From positions 1 through 22,153 of the forward strand of contig CATILC010000049.1 of assembly GCA_949516455.1 (NCBI GenBank): a stretch of DNA of 22,153 nt, in the 5' to 3' direction. The notes under the pieces are model-generated. The model was not told the DNA's origin and searched no databases. It worked only from the letters and a program-made list of their open reading frames with translations. The position numbers and the translations under genes are program-made. Shown here piece by piece: positions 1 through 7,021 of this stretch. The DNA comes from Flavobacteriia bacterium. Lineage in GTDB: Bacteria; Bacteroidota; Bacteroidia; Flavobacteriales; Schleiferiaceae. Within the stretch, counting starts at the first letter, position 1, and every line of letters starts with the position of its first letter.

Positions 1-633
1 GGTACGAGCAATGAGTTCATGCTCAGTTGGAGTTTTGGGGAGAACAGCAAGATGGAGCGCCTTGAGAACGAGATCAAGAAGCTGAAAGAGAACGATCGGC
101 GGAAGATGGAGCAGTACGAGGAGATGCTGGAAGAACGCCTTGAGGAAATGGAAGACGAGATCAAGGTGGAGGAAGCGGCCAGAAAAGCAGGCGAAGAAGC
201 GGCCAAAGAGACGCTGGAGCAATACTTGAAAGACAATCCAAATATCGGCCAGGGAGGCGGTGGTGGAACAACAGTGCCATCTGCTCCATCGGAAGGCCAG
301 ACCTCTGCCTCTGACCAGACGTCTGCGGGTACAACGCCAGCCGGATCTGGTACGACCGCACCTACAGAGGAGAGTTTGCCGACCAATACCAAGCCCGGAA
401 CCCGCGGATTCTATGTTGTGGCAGGTGTGTACAGTGGTCAGGCGAATGCTGTACGGATGGTAGAGAATATTGCCAAGCAGGGCATGGAAGCTGGTTTCTT
501 CCGCGACTCGGCCAGTGGCTTCTACTATGTATATCTGCGTCAATTCGGCGATTACAAGTCGGCGAAACAGGCGAAGAACAACGGACTGAACGGCACCTAC
601 AAAGGACAGCTGTGGATCAAGATCATTAACTGA
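1..633 (+). CDS. PorP/SprF-like outer-membrane protein with C-terminal coiled coil and SPOR domain (3' part)
   Basis: The frame is open to the left edge, so the N-terminus is missing. Visible order: a short amphipathic strand ending in Phe-Gly (residues about 5-12, NEFMLSWSFG), which resembles the closing beta-strand of PorP/SprF barrels; a strongly charged Glu/Lys/Arg-rich coiled coil (about 15-75); a low-complexity linker with a Gly run and many Ser/Thr/Pro (about 78-130); and a SPOR-type fold to the end (about 133-210, starting GFYVVAGVYS and ending LWIKIIN). SPOR domains bind denuded septal peptidoglycan, and PorP/SprF proteins belong to type IX secretion and gliding machinery. The inferred role is an outer-membrane barrel whose periplasmic tail reaches the cell wall. 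SPOR is a confident call. The barrel call rests on one strand and needs the missing upstream sequence. Confidence 0.7.
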   Translation, partial: GTSNEFMLSWSFGENSKMERLENEIKKLKENDRRKMEQYEEMLEERLEEMEDEIKVEEAARKAGEEAAKETLEQYLKDNPNIGQGGGGGTTVPSAPSEGQTSASDQTSAGTTPAGSGTTAPTEESLPTNTKPGTRGFYVVAGVYSGQANAVRMVENIAKQGMEAGFFRDSASGFYYVYLRQFGDYKSAKQAKNNGLNGTYKGQLWIKIIN

Positions 634-656
634 GCCCTTATGGATCGGTAAATGCC

Positions 657-683
657 AAAACCGCCCCTCGGGGCGGTTTTTTT
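657..683. terminator. Bidirectional intrinsic terminator between convergent genes
   Basis: An 11-bp perfect stem (AAAACCGCCCC at 657-667 with GGGGCGGTTTT at 670-680) is followed by three more T. On the other strand the A-run at 657-660 becomes a short T-run. It sits between the SPOR gene stop (633) and the mfd stop (686), so it can end both transcripts. Confidence 0.9.
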
Positions 684-685
684 GT

Positions 686-3600
686 TCAGGGTTTTGACGG
701 CGATGGAACCAGTCGGCTGAGGAGTTCGGAGGCCTGTTCGATCGAATCCACTTCTGGGAAGACCAGAGAGAGCTTGCCATTCCGCTCCTTCATTTGGGCA
801 TTGGGCACTGATTTCAATCCCATGAGCAATGACTGGAACTCACCGGAACTGAAATAGGGGTGGTCTCCGTCTGCAATGAAATAGGCGATGAATTTCCTTT
901 GTTTGAGGACGAGTTTCTCAAATCCCATGGAGCGTCCTTTCCAGCGCAGGCGTAGGCTGTTGAGCAACTCAAGGACGGTCTCTGGAAGTGCACCGAACCG
1001 GTCTTTCAATTCCGAGGCAAATTCCTGAAGTTCCTCCTCTGTCTTCAGTCCGTTCAGCGTTTGGTACAGGCGAAGACGTTCCTCGATCTGGTTGACATAG
1101 TCATCGGGAATGAGCAACTCGAGGTCCGTATCGATCTGCGTCTCCTCGAGAAGGATGTGTGTAGACTCTTGATCGTACAGTTCTTTGAATTCCTGCTCCT
1201 TGAGTTCACGGACGGCTTCAGAGAGGATCTTTTGATACATGTCAAAACCCATGTCCGAGATGAATCCGCTTTGTTCTCCTCCGAGCAGGTCGCCTGCACC
1301 CCGGATCTCCAGATCGCGCATGGCAATATTGAATCCGCTCCCGAGGTCGGAGAACTGCTCGATCGCCTGAAGTCTTTTCCGCGCCTCATCGGTCATATGG
1401 CTCTGCGGCGGTGCGATGAGGTAGCAAAAGGCCTTCCTATTGCTTCTTCCAACGCGCCCCCTCATCTGGTGCAGATCGGACAAACCGAAATTCTGGGCCT
1501 GGTGAATGAGGATGGTATTGGCATTGGGAACGTCCAAACCATTTTCGACAATGGTCGTACTGACCAGCACATCGAATCGGCCTTCCATAAAGCCCAGGAG
1601 CAGTTCTTCGAGTTTCTTTCCGTCCATCTGCCCATGCCCGATGGCCACCCTTGCATCCGGTATGATCCGATTGATCATTCCCGCGACCTCGCGAATGTTC
1701 TCTACCCGGTTGTGAACGAAAAAGACTTGTCCTCCCCGCTCGAGTTCAAAGGCGATGGCATCCCGTATACGTGCCTCTTCAAAGGGGATGAGTTGGGTAT
1801 CGATCGGTTGGCGATTCGCAGGCGGTGTGGTCATGATGCTCAGGTCCCTGGCGGCCATCAATGAAAATTGAAGCGTCCGCGGAATGGGAGTGGCTGTGAG
1901 TGTCAGCGTATCAACATTGACTTTCAGTGTTTTGAGTTTATCCTTGACCGAAACACCAAATTTCTGTTCCTCATCTATGATCATCAGACCGAGATCTTTG
2001 AACTGCACATCCTTGCCGACCAGTCGATGCGTACCGATCACAATGTCCACCTTGCCCTCGGCCAATGCCTTGAGGGTCTCCCTTTGTTCTTTGGCGGTTC
2101 GGAATCGATTCAGATACTCCACGCGGCAGGGGAAGTCTTTCAGGCGCTTGCTGAAGGTGCGGTAGTGCTGAAAGGCCAGCAGCGTAGTGGGCACGAGTAC
2201 GGCCACCTGTTTACTGTCCGCTACGGCTTTGAAGGCTGCCCGTAAGGCGATCTCTGTCTTTCCAAAGCCCACATCCCCGCAAATAAGGCGGTCCATCGGC
2301 ATGGATCGTTCCATATCCGCCTTGACATCGGCAGTGGCCTGCACTTGATCAGGTGTATCCTCATAGACGAAAGAGGCTTCGAGTTCGTGTTGCAGATAGG
2401 TGTCGGGGGGGAAGGCATGCCCTTTCGCGCTTCGTCTTTTTGCGTAGAGCTTGATCAGGTCAAAGGCGAGTTCCCTGACCCGGGTCTTGGTCTTTTGTTT
2501 GAGTTTCTTCCAGGTGCCGCTCCCGAGTTTGTGGAGATTGGGCTGGGTTCCTTCCTTGCCGGAATAACGCGAGATCTTATGCAGCGAGTGGATGCTGACG
2601 TACAACACATCCGAATCCTTGTATTGAAGCTTGATGGCCTCCTGCATCTTGCCATTCACTTCGATCTTCTGCAGCCCTCCGAATTTGCCTACTCCGTGAT
2701 CGATGTGGGTGACAAAGTCTCCGTATTGAAGGCTGTTGAGTTCCTTGAGGGTGAGTGTTTTTTCGCTTTCCTTGTTGCTCTTGATGCGGAACTTTTTGAA
2801 ACGCTCGAAGAGCTGATGATCGGTAAAGACGGCCGTCTGACTGTTCTTGTCGATGAATCCGGCGTGGATGTTTCCAAGCACTGGCTGGTAGTCCACCTCC
2901 TTACCGATGTCCTCCATGATGGCCTCAAAGCGTTCTACCTGACGGGCCGTACTGCACACCAGATAGTTCTGAAGGCCATTGGCAGACAGCTCGTTCAGCC
3001 GGTCGCTGAACAGATCGAATTGCTTGTTGAACGATGGCTGGGGAGATCCGGAGAACTCCAATTGCTCATTCTCGCCCGTACCCAGTTTCAGGCGCAGATG
3101 GGCCCGCATTTCTATCGAAAAGCGATCTGAGGCCACGAAGAGGTCTTCCGGACGGGAACGCATGGTCTCTCCTTCCAACTGCTCAAAAGCGTCCTTGGCC
3201 AGCTCCGTCATCCGATCGAGTTGCTCCATCAGGCCCTGGGCGTCGTCCATCCAGAGCCAGGTCTTGCTGCGCATGAACTCCAACAGGCTCTGCCTTTTTT
3301 CCATCTGCGCTTTATCCTCCAGGTTGGGCAGGATCTGCAGCTGTTTGATGGATTCGGTGGAAAGCTGGCTGGATGGATCGAACAAACGAATGCTGTCGAC
3401 TTCCTCGCCGAAGAATTCGATCCGATAGGGCAGGTCATTGGAAAAGGAAAACACATCCACGATGCCTCCCCGAACCGAAAATTCCCCTGGTCGGTAGACA
3501 TACTCCACCCGTTCAAACTGATAAGTGAACAGGGTCTCGTTCAGGAATTCGAGCCCGATCGAATCGCCAACTTTGAGGTGCAGTGTATTTCGGCTGATCT

Positions 3601-4018
3601 CACTTCGGGTGACCACGGTCTCACAAAGTGCATTGGGGTAACTCACGATCAGTGCGGGCTTTTTGCGGCTGCTGAGTCGGTTGAGCACCTCTGCCCGAAG
3701 CAATACATTGGAATTGTCGGTTTGCTCGATCTCATAGGGCCGACGATAGCTCGCGGGAAAAAAAAGGACATCTTTCTTTCCGATGAGCGCTTCCATATCA
3801 TTGAGGAAGTAGGCCGCTTCTTCCTTATCCCTTTTGACAATGAGCGCTGGCCGCTCAAGCTTTTTGAAGAGTGCAGCGCAGACCATGGAATCCATGGAGC
3901 CGCTCAGTCCACTCACACCGATCTCGATGCTGCCGGCTCCTTCGGTTGTCTGAACGAGTCTCTGCACATCAGAAGCTGCAGCAAAGCGCTCGAAGACCTC
4001 TGTCAATCCCTGATCCAT
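686..4018 (-). CDS. mfd: Transcription-repair coupling factor
   Basis: Mfd removes RNA polymerase stalled at DNA lesions and recruits UvrA for nucleotide excision repair. The 1110-residue product is close to the usual length of about 1150. The N-terminal third is UvrB-like (SGLSGSMDS near residue 40). The RNA polymerase-interacting domain lies around residues 430-500, with THIDHGVGKF near 435. The translocase follows, with Walker A GDVGFGKTE near 580, DEEQ near 680, TATPIPRTL shortly after, and motif VI QMRGRVGR. The last 150 or so residues form the TRCF C-terminal domain. The ATG at 4018 gives a normal N-terminus. The gene is a single unit, divergent from def (63 bases between starts) and convergent with the SPOR gene. 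No motif is missing. Confidence 0.97.
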   Translation of the reverse strand: MDQGLTEVFERFAAASDVQRLVQTTEGAGSIEIGVSGLSGSMDSMVCAALFKKLERPALIVKRDKEEAAYFLNDMEALIGKKDVLFFPASYRRPYEIEQTDNSNVLLRAEVLNRLSSRKKPALIVSYPNALCETVVTRSEISRNTLHLKVGDSIGLEFLNETLFTYQFERVEYVYRPGEFSVRGGIVDVFSFSNDLPYRIEFFGEEVDSIRLFDPSSQLSTESIKQLQILPNLEDKAQMEKRQSLLEFMRSKTWLWMDDAQGLMEQLDRMTELAKDAFEQLEGETMRSRPEDLFVASDRFSIEMRAHLRLKLGTGENEQLEFSGSPQPSFNKQFDLFSDRLNELSANGLQNYLVCSTARQVERFEAIMEDIGKEVDYQPVLGNIHAGFIDKNSQTAVFTDHQLFERFKKFRIKSNKESEKTLTLKELNSLQYGDFVTHIDHGVGKFGGLQKIEVNGKMQEAIKLQYKDSDVLYVSIHSLHKISRYSGKEGTQPNLHKLGSGTWKKLKQKTKTRVRELAFDLIKLYAKRRSAKGHAFPPDTYLQHELEASFVYEDTPDQVQATADVKADMERSMPMDRLICGDVGFGKTEIALRAAFKAVADSKQVAVLVPTTLLAFQHYRTFSKRLKDFPCRVEYLNRFRTAKEQRETLKALAEGKVDIVIGTHRLVGKDVQFKDLGLMIIDEEQKFGVSVKDKLKTLKVNVDTLTLTATPIPRTLQFSLMAARDLSIMTTPPANRQPIDTQLIPFEEARIRDAIAFELERGGQVFFVHNRVENIREVAGMINRIIPDARVAIGHGQMDGKKLEELLLGFMEGRFDVLVSTTIVENGLDVPNANTILIHQAQNFGLSDLHQMRGRVGRSNRKAFCYLIAPPQSHMTDEARKRLQAIEQFSDLGSGFNIAMRDLEIRGAGDLLGGEQSGFISDMGFDMYQKILSEAVRELKEQEFKELYDQESTHILLEETQIDTDLELLIPDDYVNQIEERLRLYQTLNGLKTEEELQEFASELKDRFGALPETVLELLNSLRLRWKGRSMGFEKLVLKQRKFIAYFIADGDHPYFSSGEFQSLLMGLKSVPNAQMKERNGKLSLVFPEVDSIEQASELLSRLVPSPSKP

Positions 4019-4049
4019 AAAGTGGGTAAATATCGTAAAGCGTGCCGCG

Positions 4050-4079
4050 CAAAGGCATGTCCTCTATTGTAAATTGCAA
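4050..4079 (-). promoter_or_regulatory. Candidate Bacteroidota-type promoter for mfd
   Basis: On the minus strand a TTG (complement of 4077-4079) is followed by 19 bases and then TGCCTTTG (complement of 4050-4057), one mismatch from TAnnTTTG. It lies 32 bases upstream of the mfd ATG. It was found by eye and is inferred only from spacing and consensus. Confidence 0.35.
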
Positions 4080-4081
4080 TC

Positions 4082-4654
4082 GTGATATTTCCCATAGTCG
4101 CCTACGGCGATCCCGTACTGAAAAAGAAAGCCAAGCGGATCGATCCGGACCATCCCGGCTTGGATGCCCTTATTGCAGGCATGTACGATACCATGTATAA
4201 CGCGCAGGGTGTTGGACTCGCGGCACCTCAGATCGGTCGTCCGATAAGGCTTTTCGTGGTGGATGCCGCTCCGTTCGCCGAAGGCGAAGAAGAAGATGCC
4301 GAGGCGCTCAAGGCATTCAAAAAGACGTTCATCAACGCAGAGATCCTGGAGGAAAGCGGAGATGCATGGTCCTTCACAGAGGGATGCCTCTCCATACCTG
4401 AGATCCGTGAAGACGTGCAGCGACAGGCGCAGATACATATTCGCTATCAGGATGAAGAATTCGAGACCCACGAGGAGACCTATTCAGGCCTGATCGCACG
4501 GGTCGTTCAGCACGAGTACGATCACATCGAAGGACGCCTGTTCACCGATAAGTTGTCTCCGCTGAAAAAGCAGTTGCTCAAAGGACGACTGAATTCCATC
4601 GCAAAGGGAAAGATCCGACCGGACTATCCCATGAAATTTCCCCAGGCCAAATGA
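4082..4654 (+). CDS. def: Peptide deformylase
   Basis: A metallohydrolase that removes the N-formyl group from nascent proteins in the cytoplasm. All three family motifs are present: GVGLAAPQIG (residues 43-52), EGCLS (100-104, metal ligand Cys102) and HEYDH (144-148, two His ligands and catalytic Glu145). At 190 residues it is slightly longer than the E. coli enzyme (about 169). The extra length includes an acidic stretch near residues 63-75 between motifs I and II. The start is GTG at 4082, which gives the usual opening MIFPIVAYGDPVL; no ATG fits. It is the first gene of a run in which each following gene overlaps the previous by four bases. Bacteroidota def often follows ruvX, which is not here; mfd diverges instead. 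Confidence 0.97.
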   Translation: MIFPIVAYGDPVLKKKAKRIDPDHPGLDALIAGMYDTMYNAQGVGLAAPQIGRPIRLFVVDAAPFAEGEEEDAEALKAFKKTFINAEILEESGDAWSFTEGCLSIPEIREDVQRQAQIHIRYQDEEFETHEETYSGLIARVVQHEYDHIEGRLFTDKLSPLKKQLLKGRLNSIAKGKIRPDYPMKFPQAK

Positions 4655-5175
4655 GGGTTTTCAACCTTGTCCTACTGATCGGTCTGCTCGCTTGTGGACA
4701 GACGGAAACACAGCAGCCCGATGGACCCGATCTGGGGGCAGCGGAGAAGCGTTATCTCGCCGATCCGACAGATTCGGCGGTCGCCCGAGCCTATTCTGCA
4801 GATCTCGATCGCTGGGTCAGGCAGCATCCCGAAGACAGCATCAGTCCGTACCACGCCTTGAAATCCATACTTGTGAGACGCTCCATTCGCGGTGATGAAC
4901 TCGATGCGATCGTCGCCCTTCAGAAGTTGAGCCGTCGCTACGCGCCTCATGAGGTATCGGTGGAAGCAGAATTTCAGGCGGCCTTCACCTGGGATGAATT
5001 CATCGGCCATGCAGAAAAGGCCAAACAGGGCTACGCCGAATTCATTGAAAAACACCCAGATCATCCGCGCAGAGAAATGGCCTCTGCATTGCTCCGCATC
5101 CTCAGTGAAGAGCGTCCTTTGGAGGATCTGGTGGACCAATGGAAGAAACAGAATACTGAAACAACCAACCCATGA
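4651..5175 (+). CDS. Predicted lipoprotein with TPR-like helices
   Basis: The 174-residue protein begins with a short lipoprotein signal (hydrophobic residues 3-14, lipobox LLAC with Cys15), so it is predicted to be exported and lipidated. After a polar linker (Gln, Asp, Pro) it appears all-helical. The segment near residues 108-140 (AFTWDEFIGHAEKAKQGYAEFIEKHP region) resembles one tetratricopeptide repeat as found in Bacteroidota envelope lipoproteins. No catalytic motif is visible and I do not recognise a specific family. The ATG overlaps the def stop (ATGA, 4651-4654) and the gene's own stop overlaps the next start, so it is an integral operon member. A scaffold or protein-binding role is an inference from the TPR-like helices. 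Confidence 0.75.
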   Translation: MRVFNLVLLIGLLACGQTETQQPDGPDLGAAEKRYLADPTDSAVARAYSADLDRWVRQHPEDSISPYHALKSILVRRSIRGDELDAIVALQKLSRRYAPHEVSVEAEFQAAFTWDEFIGHAEKAKQGYAEFIEKHPDHPRREMASALLRILSEERPLEDLVDQWKKQNTETTNP

Positions 5176-5663
5176 ATCTAGACGATATCCTCTCGGTTTC
5201 GGGAAAACCCGGTTTGTACAAACTGGTCGCTCAAACGCGCAACGGGCTGCTCGCAGAATCTTTGGATGATCAAAAACGCATTGCGGTGAGCGCTTCCCAG
5301 CAAGTGAGCAGTCTGAAGGACATCGCCATCTTCACCTATTCCGAAGAAGTGCCTTTGGCCGAAATATTTGTCTCGATGATGGCCTACGAGGAGGAGAATG
5401 GACTTCCGGACCTCAAGGCTGAAAAGCAGGTGCTGATCGATTTTTTCACTGCTGTTTTACCGGAATTCGACCGGGAGCGGGTCTATCCAAGCAATATCAA
5501 AAAAGTACTGAGTTGGTATTTGAAACTCAAGGAACATCAGTTGCTCTCTCAGACCAAAGAGGAGCCAGCCGCTGGATCCACCGGGACCGATGCTGAGCCA
5601 GCCGAAGAAAACACGACGTCTACAGCGACTGAAGCCAATGGCGAAAAGGACAGCGACGATTGA
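5172..5663 (+). CDS. DUF5606 family protein
   Basis: The opening MNLDDILSVSGKPGLYKLVA and the following segment with AQTRNGLLAESLDD match the small Bacteroidota family DUF5606, which commonly lies beside def and mazG. The conserved part covers about residues 1-125 of 163. The tail (about 130-163) is acidic, low-complexity Glu/Ala/Thr/Ser and probably disordered. There is no signal peptide or membrane segment, so it is cytoplasmic. The biochemical function is unknown. The ATG overlaps the upstream lipoprotein stop (ATGA at 5172-5175), and the stop overlaps the mazG TTG start. The persistent pairing with mazG suggests, but does not show, a link to nucleotide sanitation or stress. Confidence 0.85.
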   Translation: MNLDDILSVSGKPGLYKLVAQTRNGLLAESLDDQKRIAVSASQQVSSLKDIAIFTYSEEVPLAEIFVSMMAYEEENGLPDLKAEKQVLIDFFTAVLPEFDRERVYPSNIKKVLSWYLKLKEHQLLSQTKEEPAAGSTGTDAEPAEENTTSTATEANGEKDSDD

Positions 5664-6439
5664 GTTCGAATAGGAGCGAGCAGCTGCAGGCATTCGGGCG
5701 TCTGCTCGACATCATGGATGAACTCAGGGAGAAATGCCCCTGGGACCGAAAACAAACCATGGAAAGCCTGCGCCATCTGACCATCGAAGAAGTCTACGAA
5801 CTGGGGGATGCCATTTTGGACAATGACCTGTCTGAAGTGCGAAAAGAGTTGGGAGACATCATGTTGCACATGGTGTTCTATTCGCGCCTGGGACAGGAAC
5901 AAGGGGCCTTCGACGTAGCCGATGTGCTCAACGGCATATGCGAGAAACTCATTCAGCGCCATCCGCATATTTACGGAGACGTTCAGGTGCACGATGAAGA
6001 GGAGGTGAAGCAGAATTGGGAAAAACTCAAGATGAAGGAAGGACGTGAGAGCGTCCTGGAAGGCGTGCCTCGTTCCCTGCCCGCCATGGTCAAGGCGACG
6101 CGCATACAGGACAAAGCCAAAGGCGTGGGCTTCGATTGGGAAGAGAAGGAACAGGTGTGGGAAAAGGTGCAGGAGGAACTCGCTGAACTCAGAGAGGCCG
6201 AAAGTTCTGGTGTGGAGCAGCATGTGGAGGAAGAGCTGGGCGACGTACTGTTTTCCGTCATCAATTATGCCCGCTTCCTGAAAATGGATCCAGAATCGGC
6301 ACTCGAGCGCACCAACAAGAAATTCATCGGCCGATTCACCCATATGGAACGGCAGATCAAGGAGCAGGGATTGCTCATGCAGGAGATGAGCCTTTCGGAG
6401 CTGGAGGCCTTTTGGCGATCGGCCAAAACGCAGGATTGA
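5660..6439 (+). CDS. mazG: Nucleoside triphosphate pyrophosphohydrolase MazG
   Basis: MazG hydrolyses (d)NTPs to (d)NMP and pyrophosphate, clearing aberrant nucleotides. Two MazG domains are visible in 259 residues. In the first, Mg-binding acids are Glu43, Glu44 and Glu47 (EEVYE) with Glu63 and Asp66 (ELGD). The second has EELAEL and EELGDVLFSVINYARFL at about residues 170-215. The opening RSEQLQAFGRLLDIMDELREKCPWD is typical. The start is TTG at 5660, overlapping the DUF5606 stop as TTGA. An AAAAGGA stretch (5644-5650) nine bases upstream is one of the few plausible Shine-Dalgarno sequences here. The next in-frame ATG (codon 19) would cut into the conserved opening, so TTG is preferred. Confidence 0.95.
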   Translation: MSSNRSEQLQAFGRLLDIMDELREKCPWDRKQTMESLRHLTIEEVYELGDAILDNDLSEVRKELGDIMLHMVFYSRLGQEQGAFDVADVLNGICEKLIQRHPHIYGDVQVHDEEEVKQNWEKLKMKEGRESVLEGVPRSLPAMVKATRIQDKAKGVGFDWEEKEQVWEKVQEELAELREAESSGVEQHVEEELGDVLFSVINYARFLKMDPESALERTNKKFIGRFTHMERQIKEQGLLMQEMSLSELEAFWRSAKTQD

Positions 6440-6476
6440 CCCCTCCGGAAGGGCAAGGTTCATCTGTGGGAAACAA

Positions 6477-6503
6477 TTGCCTGAGCAGTAGGGGTTATTT
6501 TTA
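6477..6503 (+). promoter_or_regulatory. Candidate promoter for the sixA-ppk1 unit
   Basis: TTG (6477-6479) and TATTTTTA (6496-6503, one mismatch from TAnnTTTG) lie 16 bases apart, slightly short of the usual 17-23. A TCGATCGA palindrome (6508-6515) follows just before the sixA GTG at 6528. This 88-base gap after mazG is the only room for a promoter. By-eye call. Confidence 0.3.
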
Positions 6504-6527
6504 CAAGTCGATCGATCCAAAAAGCCC

Positions 6528-7016
6528 GTGAAGACTCTTTTTATTTTCAGACATGCGAAGTCCAGCTGGGCCGAACAAGGCGTACACGACATCGACCGCA
6601 GCCTGAATGGACGAGGCATTCAAGATGCGCATGACACAGGTGGATGGCTAAAGGAGAAGGGAGAAAGCGCGGAATGTATCGTATCGAGTCCGGCCAATCG
6701 CGCATTGCACACAGCCACCATCATCAGCCAGGCTTTGGACATCCCGCTTTCATCCCTTCAACTGGAACGGAAGCTCTATCAGGCAGATCCGTGGGATATC
6801 GAAGAGGTCGTATGCGCCCTCCCGAACCACATCGATAAGGCCATGCTCTTTGGCCACAATCCCGGAATGCCGCTCTTTCTGGACCAATGCATTCAGAAGC
6901 GCATCGATCATTTTCCAACTTGTTCGGTGGCCTGTATCCGATTTGATTCCGACAGTTGGATCGACCGGAATGGTCCGGCCGAACTGCTCTTTTTCAGTGC
7001 ACCAAAACTCCGCTAG
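6528..7016 (+). CDS. SixA-type histidine phosphatase
   Basis: A member of the histidine phosphatase (phosphoglycerate mutase-like) superfamily, SixA branch. The phosphate-binding motif is RHAKSSW with the nucleophilic His9; the second catalytic His is in GHNPGM (His110). The length of 162 residues is normal for SixA. No signal peptide is seen, so it is cytoplasmic. The start is GTG at 6528, because RHAK must sit about eight residues in and no ATG is available. It lies five bases upstream of ppk1 and is probably cotranscribed. SixA of E. coli dephosphorylates phosphohistidine, and PPK1 acts through a phosphohistidine intermediate. A regulatory link is suggestive but not demonstrated. Confidence 0.9.
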   Translation: MKTLFIFRHAKSSWAEQGVHDIDRSLNGRGIQDAHDTGGWLKEKGESAECIVSSPANRALHTATIISQALDIPLSSLQLERKLYQADPWDIEEVVCALPNHIDKAMLFGHNPGMPLFLDQCIQKRIDHFPTCSVACIRFDSDSWIDRNGPAELLFFSAPKLR

Positions 7017-7021
7017 ATTCC

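Noticed and set aside
6441..6453. CCCT-CCGGA-AGGG hairpin after mazG as a terminator
   Set aside because: The stem is only 4 bp with no T-run, so I do not call it a terminator.
6956..7021. A 22-residue N-terminal extension of PPK1 overlapping the SixA-type gene
   Set aside because: The extension has no resemblance to PPK1, and a GTG at 7022 places the conserved opening at the usual distance from the start.
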